64,000 nucleotides of DNA from Spirirestis rafaelensis WJT71-NPBG6 (GCA_019359015.1 JAHHID010000016.1:38550-102549), one strand, 5' to 3'. Positions 44,533 to 54,506 are shown, counted from the stretch's first letter. Made by a program: numbers and translations. Notes: generated by a model from the letters alone, not told the origin.

Positions 44533-47500
44533 ACAATCTGCGAAAATTGCTATCGTCGGTATGGATGCCTTTTTTGGCGAGTGCAATGGATTAGATGCTT
44601 TTGAACGTAGCATTTATGACGGAACACAGCATTTTATTTCTTTACCACCGAAAAGATGGCAAGGTATCGAAGAACAAGAAAACTTACTTAAAAAGTACGA
44701 TTTGCCAGAAGGTAAAGCACCAGTAGGAGCATACATTAAAGATTTTGAAATCGATACTTTAGCTTACAAAATTCCCCCAAATGAAGTAGAAAAGTTAAAT
44801 CCGCAACAATTGTTACTGCTAAAAGTTGCCGATCGCGCTTTGAAAGATGCACAAATTAAAGAGGGTGAAAATGTCGCAGTAATTATTGCTGCTGAAACCG
44901 AACTATCTGTTCACCAGTTACAGCAACGATGGGATTTTTCCTGGCAAATAAAAGATGGTTTAAACGCTGGAGAAATTTTCTTACCTGCCGAAAAAGTCAC
45001 TCAATTAGAAACAATTGTTAAAGAGGGACTTCACCATCAAGTAGAAATTGGTGAATATCTCAGTTACATCGGTAACATCATGGCGAGTCGGGTTTCTTCG
45101 CTGTGGAATTTTAGCGGTCCTTCCTTCACCATCACAGCGGTGGAAAATTCCGCCCTCAAGGCGTTGGAAGTCGCAGAAATGCTACTTATCTCCGGCGAAG
45201 TTGATGCTGTGCTAGTCGGCGCTGTAGACTTAGCTGGCGGCGTGGAAAACGTCTTGTTGAGAAGCCAATTGGCAAAAATTAATACAGGTGTCCCGACTTT
45301 AAGTTATGACCAGAAAGCAGACGGCTGGATGGTTGGGGAAGGTGCGGGAGCAGTTGTGCTCAAACGTCACGACACCGCGCTAGAAAAAGGGGAACGTATA
45401 TATGCAGTCATTGATGCTCTTAGCTTCGGGCAAGGTCATCATACTGCAACTCAATTAAATAGCGGTATTGTCACCGCAGATACGGAAACCGTCAACTCTG
45501 TCTGTAAACAAGCTTTCCAGATTGCAGGTATTGAGCCGAAAGAAATTAGCTACCTGGAAGTGTACGGTAGTGGGGTTCCCCAGGAAGACGAAGCGGAAAT
45601 TACTGGGTTACTCCGAGCCTATCCTCCCACAGGAAGTGGATTAGACTGCGCGATTGGTAGTGTCAAAGCTAACATCGGTCACACCTTTGTGGCATCGGGA
45701 ATCGCTAGTTTGATAAAAACCGCATTGTGTCTGTATCACAGATATATTCCCGGTTGTCCGAAATGGTCTGGAGTGAAAACGCCGCAAGTTTGGCAAGGTA
45801 GCCCTTTTTACGTCGCGACCGAATCTAGACCTTGGTTTCTCGGCAAAGATAGCACGCGTCGATTTGCCGCAATTAACAATATGGGCATAGATGGGACATT
45901 TGCCCACGTCATCTTGTCGGAACAACCGAACCAGGAAGAACGCAGCAGTACATATTTACAACAAACGCCATTTTATTTGTTTCCAATTACAGCAAGCGAT
46001 CGCACCGAATTATTAGAGCATCTTACCGCACTTCAACAAAGCATCGAAAAGTCTCCTTCTCTGTCAGCTACAGCTAGCCATAGTTTTACTACTTTTAAAC
46101 AGAATTCTGATGCCAAATACGCTCTCTCCATTCTCGGACGTAACAAAAAAGAATTAACCAGAGAAATCGAATCTGCCCGCAAAGGTGTAAATAATGCCTT
46201 TGAAAAAGATATAGATTGGCTAACACCTCTTGGTAGTTATTTTACGGCTAAACCGTTAGGTAAACAAGGCGGTATTGCCTACGTTTATCCAGCAGCAGTC
46301 AACGCTTATGTTGGTCTTGGTCGAAATTTGTTTCGCTTATTTCCCAAAGTCCATAATGACGAGATTGTTCAAAGTCTTTACAAACGTGCTGCTGACGTTG
46401 AGAGATTGGTATTTCCGAGAAGCTTAAATAAGTTGACAACCAGACAATTAGAAACTCTGGAAAAGCAACTATTAGATGATTCTTTGGCATTATTTGAAGC
46501 GGAAATGCTTCATACCAGACTCACCACAACAATCATCCAAGACGATTTCCAAATCAAGCCAAAATTTGTCTTTGGATATAGCTTGGGTGAAACTAGCATG
46601 ATGGTTGCTCAAGGAATTTGGAGCAATTTTTATCAAGGGAGTAACAACTTTAACTCATCTCCTTTATTTGGTGAGAGATTATCTGGTGCAAAAAACGCCG
46701 TTCGTGAATATTGGGGATTACCAAAAGCAACATCAAACGACAACAACTTTTGGAGTAACTATGTTCTGATAGCATCAGCATCTCAGGTGCAAGAGTGTAT
46801 TAAAAATGAGAACCGTGTTTACTTAACTCAAATTAATACACCAGAAGAAGTTGTAATTGCTGGTGAAACAGCAGCTTGTGAGAGAGTAATTAAAACCCTG
46901 GCTTGTGATGCTTTTCGCGCTCCCTTCGACCACGTAATTCATTGCGAACCGATGCAATCGGAGTACGAGGAACTAGTTAAAGTTAACACATTAACGACCA
47001 GCAAAAACCTTCCGGATGCTACTTTTTATTCGGCACTAGAGCATAAACCGATTGTACTTGAGAGTCAGGCGATCGCTCACAGTGTCGCAAAAGTCCTCTG
47101 CTCACAACTTGATTTTCTCCAGTTAGTTAATCAAGTCTACTCCGATGGAGCCAAAATCTTTATCGAAGCAGGTGCGGGTAGTGTTTGTTCTCGGTGGATT
47201 GACAAAATTCTCGATGGCAAAGAACATCTCACCGTATCTCTAAATCGAAGAGGTGTAGATGACCATACATCTTTTGTCAAAGCATTAGCCAAACTTGTCA
47301 GCCATCGAGTTGAACTCGACTTATCACCGCTCTACATTCAGGCAAAAGAAACTACAAGTCAACGATTACCAACAATTAGAAATATCACCTTAGGTGGTAA
47401 GCCAATTCTTTCTACAATCCTGAGTGAAGAAAACCGGAAACTTTTCCAAAATCAAGCTCAGAAAAAAGTGGTGAAACGTGTTCCCACCCAGCAACCAACT

Positions 47501-47881
47501 AGAGAACTGATAAATTCTCTCAAGGCTGGTAGCAAACATAACAATATTCCGCCATCCCAAACAAAGCAAGAGGAAGTTCCTGTGAAAAATATCATTGATA
47601 ACAGTTTTCAGGCTAGAGAAATATCACAATCTTATCAGTCCACCGCCACGAAAGAGAGAATTACTCAATCGATTTCTCATCCAGCCGTTGCAACCGAGAT
47701 AAATCATACAGTAAATCTAAACAATTTACGTAATTGTCAGTATGAAAAATTGAGTAACAACAATTCAAGCATTACAAAAACCCACAGCGCGTTTCTACAA
47801 GCTAGACAGGAATTTAGCCAGCAAATGAGTGAAATCATTCAATTACAGTTAGCCTGCGCTGAAAATTTGCTGAATCAATAA
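44525..47881 (+). CDS. hglC: heterocyst glycolipid synthase HglC (chain-length factor plus acyltransferase)
   Basis: A 1118-residue protein. The N-terminal 460 residues have the ketosynthase fold (YDQKADGWMVGEGAGAVVLK, KANIGHTFVASG, FAAINNMGIDGTFAHVILSE) but the active-site Cys is replaced: TAVENSALKALE stands where DAACSSxxAL is expected, giving Glu for Cys, so it is a chain-length-factor-like partner for HglD. Residues about 590-920 are a PfaB-like acyltransferase with Ser686 in GYSLGE (Tyr for the usual His). The last 150 residues are disordered and then helical, ending in HSAFLQARQEFSQQMSEIIQ, which resembles a repeated helix in HglE. ATG 44525 lies inside hglD. Confidence 0.85.
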   Translation: MTEQSAKIAIVGMDAFFGECNGLDAFERSIYDGTQHFISLPPKRWQGIEEQENLLKKYDLPEGKAPVGAYIKDFEIDTLAYKIPPNEVEKLNPQQLLLLKVADRALKDAQIKEGENVAVIIAAETELSVHQLQQRWDFSWQIKDGLNAGEIFLPAEKVTQLETIVKEGLHHQVEIGEYLSYIGNIMASRVSSLWNFSGPSFTITAVENSALKALEVAEMLLISGEVDAVLVGAVDLAGGVENVLLRSQLAKINTGVPTLSYDQKADGWMVGEGAGAVVLKRHDTALEKGERIYAVIDALSFGQGHHTATQLNSGIVTADTETVNSVCKQAFQIAGIEPKEISYLEVYGSGVPQEDEAEITGLLRAYPPTGSGLDCAIGSVKANIGHTFVASGIASLIKTALCLYHRYIPGCPKWSGVKTPQVWQGSPFYVATESRPWFLGKDSTRRFAAINNMGIDGTFAHVILSEQPNQEERSSTYLQQTPFYLFPITASDRTELLEHLTALQQSIEKSPSLSATASHSFTTFKQNSDAKYALSILGRNKKELTREIESARKGVNNAFEKDIDWLTPLGSYFTAKPLGKQGGIAYVYPAAVNAYVGLGRNLFRLFPKVHNDEIVQSLYKRAADVERLVFPRSLNKLTTRQLETLEKQLLDDSLALFEAEMLHTRLTTTIIQDDFQIKPKFVFGYSLGETSMMVAQGIWSNFYQGSNNFNSSPLFGERLSGAKNAVREYWGLPKATSNDNNFWSNYVLIASASQVQECIKNENRVYLTQINTPEEVVIAGETAACERVIKTLACDAFRAPFDHVIHCEPMQSEYEELVKVNTLTTSKNLPDATFYSALEHKPIVLESQAIAHSVAKVLCSQLDFLQLVNQVYSDGAKIFIEAGAGSVCSRWIDKILDGKEHLTVSLNRRGVDDHTSFVKALAKLVSHRVELDLSPLYIQAKETTSQRLPTIRNITLGGKPILSTILSEENRKLFQNQAQKKVVKRVPTQQPTRELINSLKAGSKHNNIPPSQTKQEEVPVKNIIDNSFQAREISQSYQSTATKERITQSISHPAVATEINHTVNLNNLRNCQYEKLSNNNSSITKTHSAFLQARQEFSQQMSEIIQLQLACAENLLNQ

Positions 47882-47892
47882 AGGAAATTACA

Positions 47893-47921
47893 GTAGAGAC
47901 GTTCCGCTGGAACGTCTCTAC
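47893..47921. repeat. dispersed GTAGAGACG palindrome (copy 3)
   Basis: GTAGAGACGTTCC...GGAACGTCTCTAC forms a perfect hairpin with a very short loop, 12 bp after the hglC stop. It belongs to the same family as 7779, 9056, 61058 and 63796, and lies within a presumed operon. Confidence 0.8.
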
Positions 47922-47963
47922 GCCATTACCCATTTCTTACTTACAATTCGAGGGTTAACCACA

Positions 47964-49631
47964 TTGAAAACTGTAGATACGCTATCGAATAAATATAATG
48001 ATGGGCTTTGTTTTTCTGCCTCATCTTATAACCCAAATCAGCTTTGGAAATGTTCCTTAGATTGTGTATCTTTTGACCGCCAAGGCATCAAACAAAAACT
48101 TTTGGCTATAGATAAACCTTGTTATATCGTTAGAGTTGAAGGCAGAATTGGTGTCACTAACGAAGGTTATTCCTGTCCTAACGAGCATAGCGGTAAACCA
48201 GGAACAGTAGAACTGCTGATGGCTGTTCCTCCAATTTCAATCCAAAACTTAGGCGATCCCACTTTTCTCTCTTCTTATAATGTCAAATATGCCTATGCGA
48301 CTGGTGCAATGGCTGGGGGTATTGCTTCCGAAGAAATGGTTATTGCACTAGGAAAAGCGAAAATTTTGAGTTCCTTTGGTGCAGGTGGATTAAGTCCAGA
48401 ACGTTTGGAAGTCGCCATTAAAAGCATTCAAGAAGCTTTACCTTATGGTCCCTACGCTTTTAATTTAATTCACAGTCCCAACGAACTCGCTATTGAACGT
48501 CGTGCAGTAGATTTATACCTTAAATATGGCGTAACAACTGTAGAAGCTTCTGCATTTTTAGACTTAACTCCCAACATTGTTTATTACCGAGTTGCTGGGC
48601 TGAGTTTGAATGCGGCAAATGAAATTGAAATTAAAAATAAAGTCATTGCTAAAATTTCGCGCCGAGAAGTTGCCACAAAATTTATACAACCAGCACCAAT
48701 AAAAATCGTCAAAGAGCTACTTCAACAAGGATTAATCAGCGAATTGCAGGCTAATTTAGCAGCCAAAGTTCCAATGGCTGATGATATTATTGCCGAAGCT
48801 GATTCAGGTGGTCATACAGACAATCGTCCTCTTGTTTGTATGTTACCTTCAATTATTGCCTTGAGAGATCAAATTCAAGAACAATATCAATACGAAAAAC
48901 CCATTAGAGTTGGTGTAGCTGGAGGAATTGCCACCCCAGAATCAGCGTTAGCTGCTTTTATGATGGGTGCTGCTTTTGTCGTTACTGGTTCAATTAATCA
49001 GTCGTGTATTGAATCTGGAGCTTGCGAACATACTAAGAAATTGTTAGCTCAAGCAGAAATGGCTGATGTCATCATGGCTCCAGCAGCAGATATGTTTGAA
49101 ATGGGGGTAAAACTTCAAGTTCTTAAAAGAGCAACTCTCTTCCCCATGCGAGCGCAGAAATTATATGAGTTATACAGAAGTTATAACTCGGTCGAAGAAA
49201 TTCCTCTTGCTGAAAGAGAGAAATTAGAAAAACAAGTTTTCCGCAAGACTATAGCTGAAGTATGGGAAGGAACTGCGGCTTATTTATCGCAAAAAAATCC
49301 GGAAAAATTGGCGAAAGCAGTCAATAATCCTAAATTGAAAATGGCTCTAATTTTTCGCTGGTATTTAGGCTTATCTTCGCGTTGGTCTAGTTCTGGTGAA
49401 AAAGGTCGAGAAGTCGATTATCAAATTTGGTGCGGTCCAGCGATGGGCAGTTTTAATGACTGGGTGCGCGGTTCCTATTTGTCTGAGCCAGAAAATCGCC
49501 GAGTAGTTGATGTAGCTCATCACATTATGACAGGAGCAGCATTTTTATACCGCATACAAAACTTGAAAATTCAAGGATTGCAAGTAGCAGATTTTTACAG
49601 TCAATATCGTCCGGAAGTTTCTAAATTTTAG
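47964..49631 (+). CDS. hglA: PfaD-type trans-acting enoyl reductase HglA
   Basis: A 555-residue FMN-dependent TIM-barrel enzyme of the 2-nitropropane dioxygenase/PfaD family, which reduces enoyl intermediates in trans in PUFA-like synthases. Motifs: [20 protein letters not shown] at the barrel start, [29 protein letters not shown] (FMN region), [20 protein letters not shown] and [14 protein letters not shown]. The tail [20 protein letters not shown] and [13 protein letters not shown] is typical of PfaD. Start is TTG 47964, with GAGGG 9 bp upstream; no better in-frame ATG is near. It should supply the saturated stretches of the heterocyst-glycolipid chain. hglB follows at once. Confidence 0.86.
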   Translation: MKTVDTLSNKYNDGLCFSASSYNPNQLWKCSLDCVSFDRQGIKQKLLAIDKPCYIVRVEGRIGVTNEGYSCPNEHSGKPGTVELLMAVPPISIQNLGDPTFLSSYNVKYAYATGAMAGGIASEEMVIALGKAKILSSFGAGGLSPERLEVAIKSIQEALPYGPYAFNLIHSPNELAIERRAVDLYLKYGVTTVEASAFLDLTPNIVYYRVAGLSLNAANEIEIKNKVIAKISRREVATKFIQPAPIKIVKELLQQGLISELQANLAAKVPMADDIIAEADSGGHTDNRPLVCMLPSIIALRDQIQEQYQYEKPIRVGVAGGIATPESALAAFMMGAAFVVTGSINQSCIESGACEHTKKLLAQAEMADVIMAPAADMFEMGVKLQVLKRATLFPMRAQKLYELYRSYNSVEEIPLAEREKLEKQVFRKTIAEVWEGTAAYLSQKNPEKLAKAVNNPKLKMALIFRWYLGLSSRWSSSGEKGREVDYQIWCGPAMGSFNDWVRGSYLSEPENRRVVDVAHHIMTGAAFLYRIQNLKIQGLQVADFYSQYRPEVSKF

Positions 49632-49639
49632 GTGTGGAA

Positions 49640-51160
49640 ATGAGTTTATCAAATACTGCAAATCAGCCTCAAAGTGCTGAAGATATCCAAACCTTTTTAG
49701 TCTCCAATCTTGCTGAATTGCTCAAAGTCGAAACCGATGAAATAGATATCCAAGAAAACTTGGAAAACTACGGCTTAAGTTCAGCACAAGCAATGATGAT
49801 TGTCAGTAGATTGGAAGATTTACTTGGTTTTCAACCGTCTCCTGTTCTACTGTGGCATTATCCCAATATTGAATCGCTTTCACAGCGTTTAGCTGAAGAA
49901 TTAGAAGATACAAAAGTTCTCGGTGATTCAAATTCGGTCATCAAGAATACAACCCCTATCGTAGATTTAAAAGCTGAAGCTGTTCTCGACCCTAGCATCC
50001 GTCCTGTAACCATATTTTTTGAACCTGTAGTTGAACCAGAACGAATTTTTCTAACTGGAGGTACAGGTTTTCTCGGAGCTTTCTTAATCGAAGAATTGCT
50101 ACAGCAAACCCATACTACTATCTACTGCTTGGTACGCGCTGCCAATGTAGAAGAAGGCAAAAGTAAACTGATCAAAAATCTCCAACAATATGCGCTTTGG
50201 GATGATAAGTTTAATTCCCGTATCATTCCTGTTGTTGGCGATTTGTCTCAGCCATTGTTAGGAATTGGTGCTGAACAATTTCAAATTTTGGCGACAAATA
50301 TTGACACTATTTATCATAGTGCTGCTTTGCTGAATTATGTTTATCCCTACTCAGCATTAAAAGCAGCCAATGTTCTGGGAACTCAGGAAATTTTGAAATT
50401 AGCATGTCAAATCAAAGTTAAACCTGTACATTACGTTTCCAGCGTGGCTGTTTTTGAATCTAATGCTTATGCTGGCAAAGTTGTCAAAGAAGACGATGAA
50501 TTTGAGCATTGGGAAGGTATTCATCTTGGTTATTCTCAAACAAAATGGGTTGCAGAAAAGCTAGTTAAAATTGCCGGAGAGCGCGGACTCCCAATTACTA
50601 TCCACAGGCCCCCATTAATAGCCGGACACAGCCAAACAGGTATTTCCAATACACACGATTTTATCTGTTTGATGGCAAAAGGTTGTCTTCAGATGGGAAG
50701 TTTCCCGGAAGTCGATTATATGTTGGATATGTCTCCTGTGGACTATGTAAGTAAAGCTATTGTTCATCTATCAAGACAGAAAGAATCGATAGGTAAGGCT
50801 TTCCACTTGCAACATCCTCAACCTGTCCCTTTAACTGTTTTAGTTGATTGGGTGCGCTCGTTTGGCTATCCAGTTGATGTGATTTCTTACGATGCTTGGC
50901 AAGAAAAATTAATTAACGATGTGACTTCTGCCGAAAATCCTTTATACACGCTGCGTCCCTTTTTGCTTGAGCGTAGATCTGAAGAAGAATTGACAATACC
51001 AGATTTATATTTAAAAGCAAGAAGACCGGAAATCAGTTGTGAGGATACCGTCAATGCATTAGCAGGAAGTGGGGTTGTTTGTGCGCCAATTGACTCCAAA
51101 TTGTTTATGACTTATACCGCTTATTTGATTGAAAGCGGCTTCTTGAATTTGGCTGATTAA
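49640..51160 (+). CDS. hglB: ACP-thioester reductase HglB (HetM)
   Basis: A 506-residue protein that reductively releases the finished chain as an alcohol. The N-terminal carrier domain has Ser47 in NYGLSSAQA. The C-terminal thioester-reductase domain starts with NAD(P)-binding [20 protein letters not shown] and has the SDR active site near [12 protein letters not shown] and [12 protein letters not shown] (Y-x3-K). I chose ATG 49640 over GTG 49634: AGGTG precedes it at good spacing and it gives 506 residues, the length I recall for Anabaena HetM. It starts 8 bp after hglA. Mutants of the Anabaena gene lack heterocyst glycolipids, which is established for the family. Confidence 0.88.
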   Translation: MSLSNTANQPQSAEDIQTFLVSNLAELLKVETDEIDIQENLENYGLSSAQAMMIVSRLEDLLGFQPSPVLLWHYPNIESLSQRLAEELEDTKVLGDSNSVIKNTTPIVDLKAEAVLDPSIRPVTIFFEPVVEPERIFLTGGTGFLGAFLIEELLQQTHTTIYCLVRAANVEEGKSKLIKNLQQYALWDDKFNSRIIPVVGDLSQPLLGIGAEQFQILATNIDTIYHSAALLNYVYPYSALKAANVLGTQEILKLACQIKVKPVHYVSSVAVFESNAYAGKVVKEDDEFEHWEGIHLGYSQTKWVAEKLVKIAGERGLPITIHRPPLIAGHSQTGISNTHDFICLMAKGCLQMGSFPEVDYMLDMSPVDYVSKAIVHLSRQKESIGKAFHLQHPQPVPLTVLVDWVRSFGYPVDVISYDAWQEKLINDVTSAENPLYTLRPFLLERRSEEELTIPDLYLKARRPEISCEDTVNALAGSGVVCAPIDSKLFMTYTAYLIESGFLNLAD

Positions 51161-51180
51161 ACTTGTCATGCTGGTTCATT

Positions 51181-51290
51181 CTCGTTCCCATGCTCTGCAT
51201 GGGAATGCAATATAAAAGGCTCTGCCTTTATTGATTTTAGTTGAGGCAGAGCCTCGATGAATGCATTCCCAGTCGGAGACTGGGAACGAG
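51181..51290. repeat. 110-bp nested inverted repeat (REP-like cruciform)
   Basis: Three nested complementary pairs: CTCGTTCCCA (51181-51190)/TGGGAACGAG (51281-51290), TGGGAATGCA (51200-51209)/TGCATTCCCA (51262-51271), and AGGCTCTGCCT (51217-51227)/AGGCAGAGCCT (51244-51254). This CTCGTTCCCA...GGCTCTGCC repeat type is widespread in bacteria. It lies between hglB and the epimerase and could end or attenuate hgl transcription. Confidence 0.85.
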
Positions 51291-51334
51291 AGCGAAAAAA
51301 TATGCTTTTTGGAAATCAATACTCAAAGGAATTT

Positions 51335-52333
51335 ATGAATATTGAAGACAAAACTTTACTAATAACTGGAATTGGGGGATTTATTGGCTTGCGTGCTACC
51401 GAATTAGCGATCGCTAACAATATGCATGTTCGGGGACTCCAACACTCCCCAGGTAAGGCAAAACTAGCTCAAGACCTCGGTGCAGAAGTAGTTATTGGTA
51501 GCATCACCGACCCAGTTGCAGCCAAAGAAGCTTGTCAAGGCGTTGATATTGTACTACATACAGCCGCCCTGGTGAAAGAAGGAGGCGCATTAGAAGAGTT
51601 TCGCGAGGTGAATGTTGGTGGAAGTCTGAATATGGCTAAAGCTGCCAAAAACGCTGGTGCAAAAATCTTTATCCACACCTCCAGTGTCATGGTATATGGC
51701 TTTAATTATCCTGATAAAGTGACAGAAGAAGGGCCTTTTTCCGGTGATAATAATCCTTACTGTCAAACTAAAATTGAAGCTGAAAAGGAACTCTTAAAGC
51801 TGAATTCGCCAGATTTCGGAGTGATTATTATTAGACCGGCAGATGTCTATGGACCCGGAAGTAACTCTTGGGTAATTCGTCCGCTTTCACTAATGCATCA
51901 AAGAAAGTTTTTTCTAGCCAACGGTGGAAGCGGAATAATGAATCATGTATATATAGATAATTTAATTGATGCAATCTTTCTCGCTATTGAAAAAGAAGCT
52001 TACGGAGAAGCCTTTAATATCACTGATGGGCAAGAAACTACTTGGAAAGAATATGCTACTCGTTTAGCTAAAGTTGCAAATTTACCTAAACCTTTTTCTC
52101 TGCCAGCATCTGTAGTTAAGTTTTTAATTCGGCTGCAATGTTTGCAACAAAAAATATTAGGTCAAGAAGTAGATATTTTGCCTGAATCTATAGATTTTTT
52201 AACTCGACGTTATGCTTATTCGATTGAGAAAGCAAAGAATCAGTTAGGTTATACGCCGAATATTTCTTTAGATCAAGGGATGGAATACGTCCGGGAATGG
52301 TTGCAAAAAATAGATGTAAGAAAATTGGTTTAG
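51335..52333 (+). CDS. second HgdA-like NAD-dependent epimerase, in the hetN position
   Basis: Extended SDR of 332 residues, strongly similar along its whole length to the gene at 28646 (shared NVGGSLNMAKAAK/NVGGTVNMAKAAK, GQETTWKEY/GQETSWKDY, DILPESIDFLTR/DILPESIDFMSR). NAD motif TGIGGFIGLRATELA is canonical; catalytic Y-x3-K is YCQTK with Ser in IHTSSVMVYGFNYP. The open frame starts at 51257, inside the REP-like repeat; I chose ATG 51335, where AAAGGA precedes MNIEDKTLLITG. In Anabaena hetN, a ketoacyl-reductase-like SDR that also restrains heterocyst formation, lies between hglB (hetM) and hetI; here this epimerase does. It lacks the ERGSGR-type motif expected of HetN. It probably makes a sugar nucleotide for glycolipid synthesis. 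Confidence 0.8.
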   Translation: MNIEDKTLLITGIGGFIGLRATELAIANNMHVRGLQHSPGKAKLAQDLGAEVVIGSITDPVAAKEACQGVDIVLHTAALVKEGGALEEFREVNVGGSLNMAKAAKNAGAKIFIHTSSVMVYGFNYPDKVTEEGPFSGDNNPYCQTKIEAEKELLKLNSPDFGVIIIRPADVYGPGSNSWVIRPLSLMHQRKFFLANGGSGIMNHVYIDNLIDAIFLAIEKEAYGEAFNITDGQETTWKEYATRLAKVANLPKPFSLPASVVKFLIRLQCLQQKILGQEVDILPESIDFLTRRYAYSIEKAKNQLGYTPNISLDQGMEYVREWLQKIDVRKLV

Positions 52334-52503
52334 TGATAGAAAGAGGCAAAAACGAAATATACATACATAAGACCTCTTGCAAAAGTCTTTTTTGCACCCG
52401 AAGTGAGAGAGCTTTTTTCCTGCTCCTTTCCCCTTTCCCCTTTCCCCTTTACCCTACTTCTGCAAGAAGTCTATACAGATGATTATCTGTGGTTTGATTT
52501 ATT

Positions 52504-53211
52504 TCAAAATTGCCAACACTGCAAATGCAAGTTTTGATCGGCAACAGCAACAGCACCAAGATAATTATTAGCAGGTATTAGTTCTGTTAAACTCCATTCT
52601 TCGGATTGCAACCTGGCTGGTTGTGTTGGTGTGAGCAAAATCTCTACTTGCTCTAATTGAGATAGTCCTGCTCCCGTTGCTTTTAAATAAGCTTCTTTGC
52701 AAGTCCAGTAACGAAAAAAGACTTGTTGCTGTTGGTTGGGAGGAAGCGATCGCACTACCTCATATTCTCTTTCTGTAAAAAACCGTTTTGCCAGAGCTTC
52801 TACATCAGTATTTTCACGTATACATTCTAAATCTACACCAATCGGTCGCCTGCAAACTCCATACAGCGCTAACCCCTGCGAATGAGACAAGTTAAACGAC
52901 AACCCACTCTTGGCAAATGTATCAGCTAAAATCGGTTTACCACGAGCTTCATATTCAAATTGCAACGCTTGCGGCTCTACACCCAAATAACGCCCCAATA
53001 TAGTTCGCAGCATACCACGACCAGCGATGAAATGCTGCCTATGCTGTTCAAAATGAAATCTGTTAGCCCTAACTTGTTCATCACTGGATAGAGTTTCTGC
53101 CAATTTTTGCAATTGTGATTGCGGCAGCGAGAGCTCAACTCGCCACACATGCACATCATCCCTCGACAAAGTTAAATCTGTCGGTGCTTTTAGCCATTGG
53201 TCATTTGTCAC
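52504..53211 (-). CDS. hetI: Sfp-type 4'-phosphopantetheinyl transferase HetI
   Basis: Moves phosphopantetheine from CoA to a conserved Ser of carrier domains. The 235-residue protein shows the Sfp-type signature: IGVDLECIRE (Mg-binding Asp and Glu) and YWTCKEAYLKATG, plus the upstream FNLSHSQGLALYGV and RGKPIL segments. HetI in Anabaena lies in the same relative place at the end of the hgl locus and serves both fatty-acid and polyketide carriers. Likely targets here are the two HglE carriers and the HglB carrier. It is convergent with the epimerase and lies 44 bp downstream of an alpha/beta hydrolase on the same strand, perhaps co-transcribed with it. Confidence 0.9.
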   Translation of the reverse strand: MTNDQWLKAPTDLTLSRDDVHVWRVELSLPQSQLQKLAETLSSDEQVRANRFHFEQHRQHFIAGRGMLRTILGRYLGVEPQALQFEYEARGKPILADTFAKSGLSFNLSHSQGLALYGVCRRPIGVDLECIRENTDVEALAKRFFTEREYEVVRSLPPNQQQQVFFRYWTCKEAYLKATGAGLSQLEQVEILLTPTQPARLQSEEWSLTELIPANNYLGAVAVADQNLHLQCWQF

Positions 53212-53255
53212 TTGTCAAGAGTTAGTTGTTACTAGATAGTGGATAGTTGTCTCCC

Positions 53256-54371
53256 TCATCTCCTTACCCCCCCCCTCTCCTTATCCCCCCCTCTCCTTAT
53301 CCCCCCCTCTCCCCCTCTGCCACTTTTCTCTGCCAGCCATTCTAAAGTCCGATTCCAAGCCCACCAGGGATCAGGGTCTTGTGCTTGGCGCTGTCCTTTT
53401 TTGCTGCTTAAATAGCCTATATGACCACCGTGAGGGGTAAGTAACAAATCTATCATCGGATTCTCCTCACAAGCGGCTTCTAATTCTGGGATGATCGCTG
53501 GATGAAAAAATGGATCATCCTGGGCGTATATAATCAAAGTTGGTTTTTCCAGCTTTGGCAGCAGTTGTAAAGCGCTGCTTGCTTTGTAATAAGCCTCAAC
53601 GGTGGGAAAACCCAATCGCTCGATTACCAATTCTTCATCAAAACCCCAAATACTGTTAGCTCGTTCAATCGCTTTTGGATCTAGGGTTCCCGGATGCAGA
53701 TCGTGGATTCGCCATGCGAGTTTTTTTAAATTGCTGGCGATACCTGCTTCAAAATATTTACCAACGGGTTGTCTAACTAAATAAGAAAGCGATCGCAAAG
53801 AATCCAAACTCGGGCAAATTACCGCTCCACCGCCAATCTCATTCTCTGTTATCCCTAAATTCTTATTTGCCCTAGTCAATTCTACAGCGGCTTTGAGCGC
53901 CCATAACGCCAGCTGTCCTCCTAGAGAATATCCCGTAAACCAAAACTTTCCAGGGCATCCCATAGCCTTAGCAGCCGCCGCTATGCGAACAAAATCTTCC
54001 CCTTCATACAAACCATCGCTGGTCAAAGTCGGCGATAATTCTGCTGTTTTCCCGTGGGCACGCCAATCAAACAATACTACCGCGTATCCTTGAGCGTATG
54101 CTTTGCGTCCCAACACTCTCAAAAACCATTCTTTTTCTAACTCGCCTGTAATGCCGTAAGTACCAACAATCGTGCTATGAGCGTTTTTTGGTATAGCAAC
54201 CAAGCCATAAATTGGTACACCTTGTCCACCTGTAAATATTTGTTCTTCATAAGGTGGCTCAGGATCTTCAGCAGTAGTTTGCCAATAACGTCTGCCCCAC
54301 AAAGCGGCATATACGGTCATGGCGACACCGTTTTGCAAAAATCGAGGCGGATTGTAGGCAGCGTAACACAT
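53256..54371 (-). CDS. YheT-like alpha/beta hydrolase
   Basis: A 371-residue alpha/beta hydrolase of the YheT/ABHD type. The nucleophile elbow is GYSLGG (about residue 150), preceded by the oxyanion segment TYGITGELEKEW; the acid is in YAQDDPFF and the His in TPHGGHIGYLSSKKG. A DWRAHGKTAEL block is typical of these cyanobacterial members. The natural protein probably ends near EWLAEKS: the last 20 or so residues (GRGGEGGIRRGGDKERGG) are read from a purine-rich repeat on this strand. Substrate unknown; ester or lipid hydrolysis is likely. It lies immediately upstream of hetI. Confidence 0.82.
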   Translation of the reverse strand: MCYAAYNPPRFLQNGVAMTVYAALWGRRYWQTTAEDPEPPYEEQIFTGGQGVPIYGLVAIPKNAHSTIVGTYGITGELEKEWFLRVLGRKAYAQGYAVVLFDWRAHGKTAELSPTLTSDGLYEGEDFVRIAAAAKAMGCPGKFWFTGYSLGGQLALWALKAAVELTRANKNLGITENEIGGGAVICPSLDSLRSLSYLVRQPVGKYFEAGIASNLKKLAWRIHDLHPGTLDPKAIERANSIWGFDEELVIERLGFPTVEAYYKASSALQLLPKLEKPTLIIYAQDDPFFHPAIIPELEAACEENPMIDLLLTPHGGHIGYLSSKKGQRQAQDPDPWWAWNRTLEWLAEKSGRGGEGGIRRGGDKERGGVRR

Positions 54372-54506
54372 AATATATAGATTTTAATGTAATTTAGTCT
54401 TAATGTTTATTTTAGATTTAAAATCTTTTTTATAATCATTAAAGCAATCTTTGTATCTCCCAAAGATTCTTAATTATCCTTAACTAGTAGTAGTAAATTT
54501 TTACGA

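Noticed and set aside
51257..51334. Upstream start of the epimerase at 51257
   Set aside because: It lies in the nested inverted repeat; ATG 51335 has a ribosome site and matches the paralogue.
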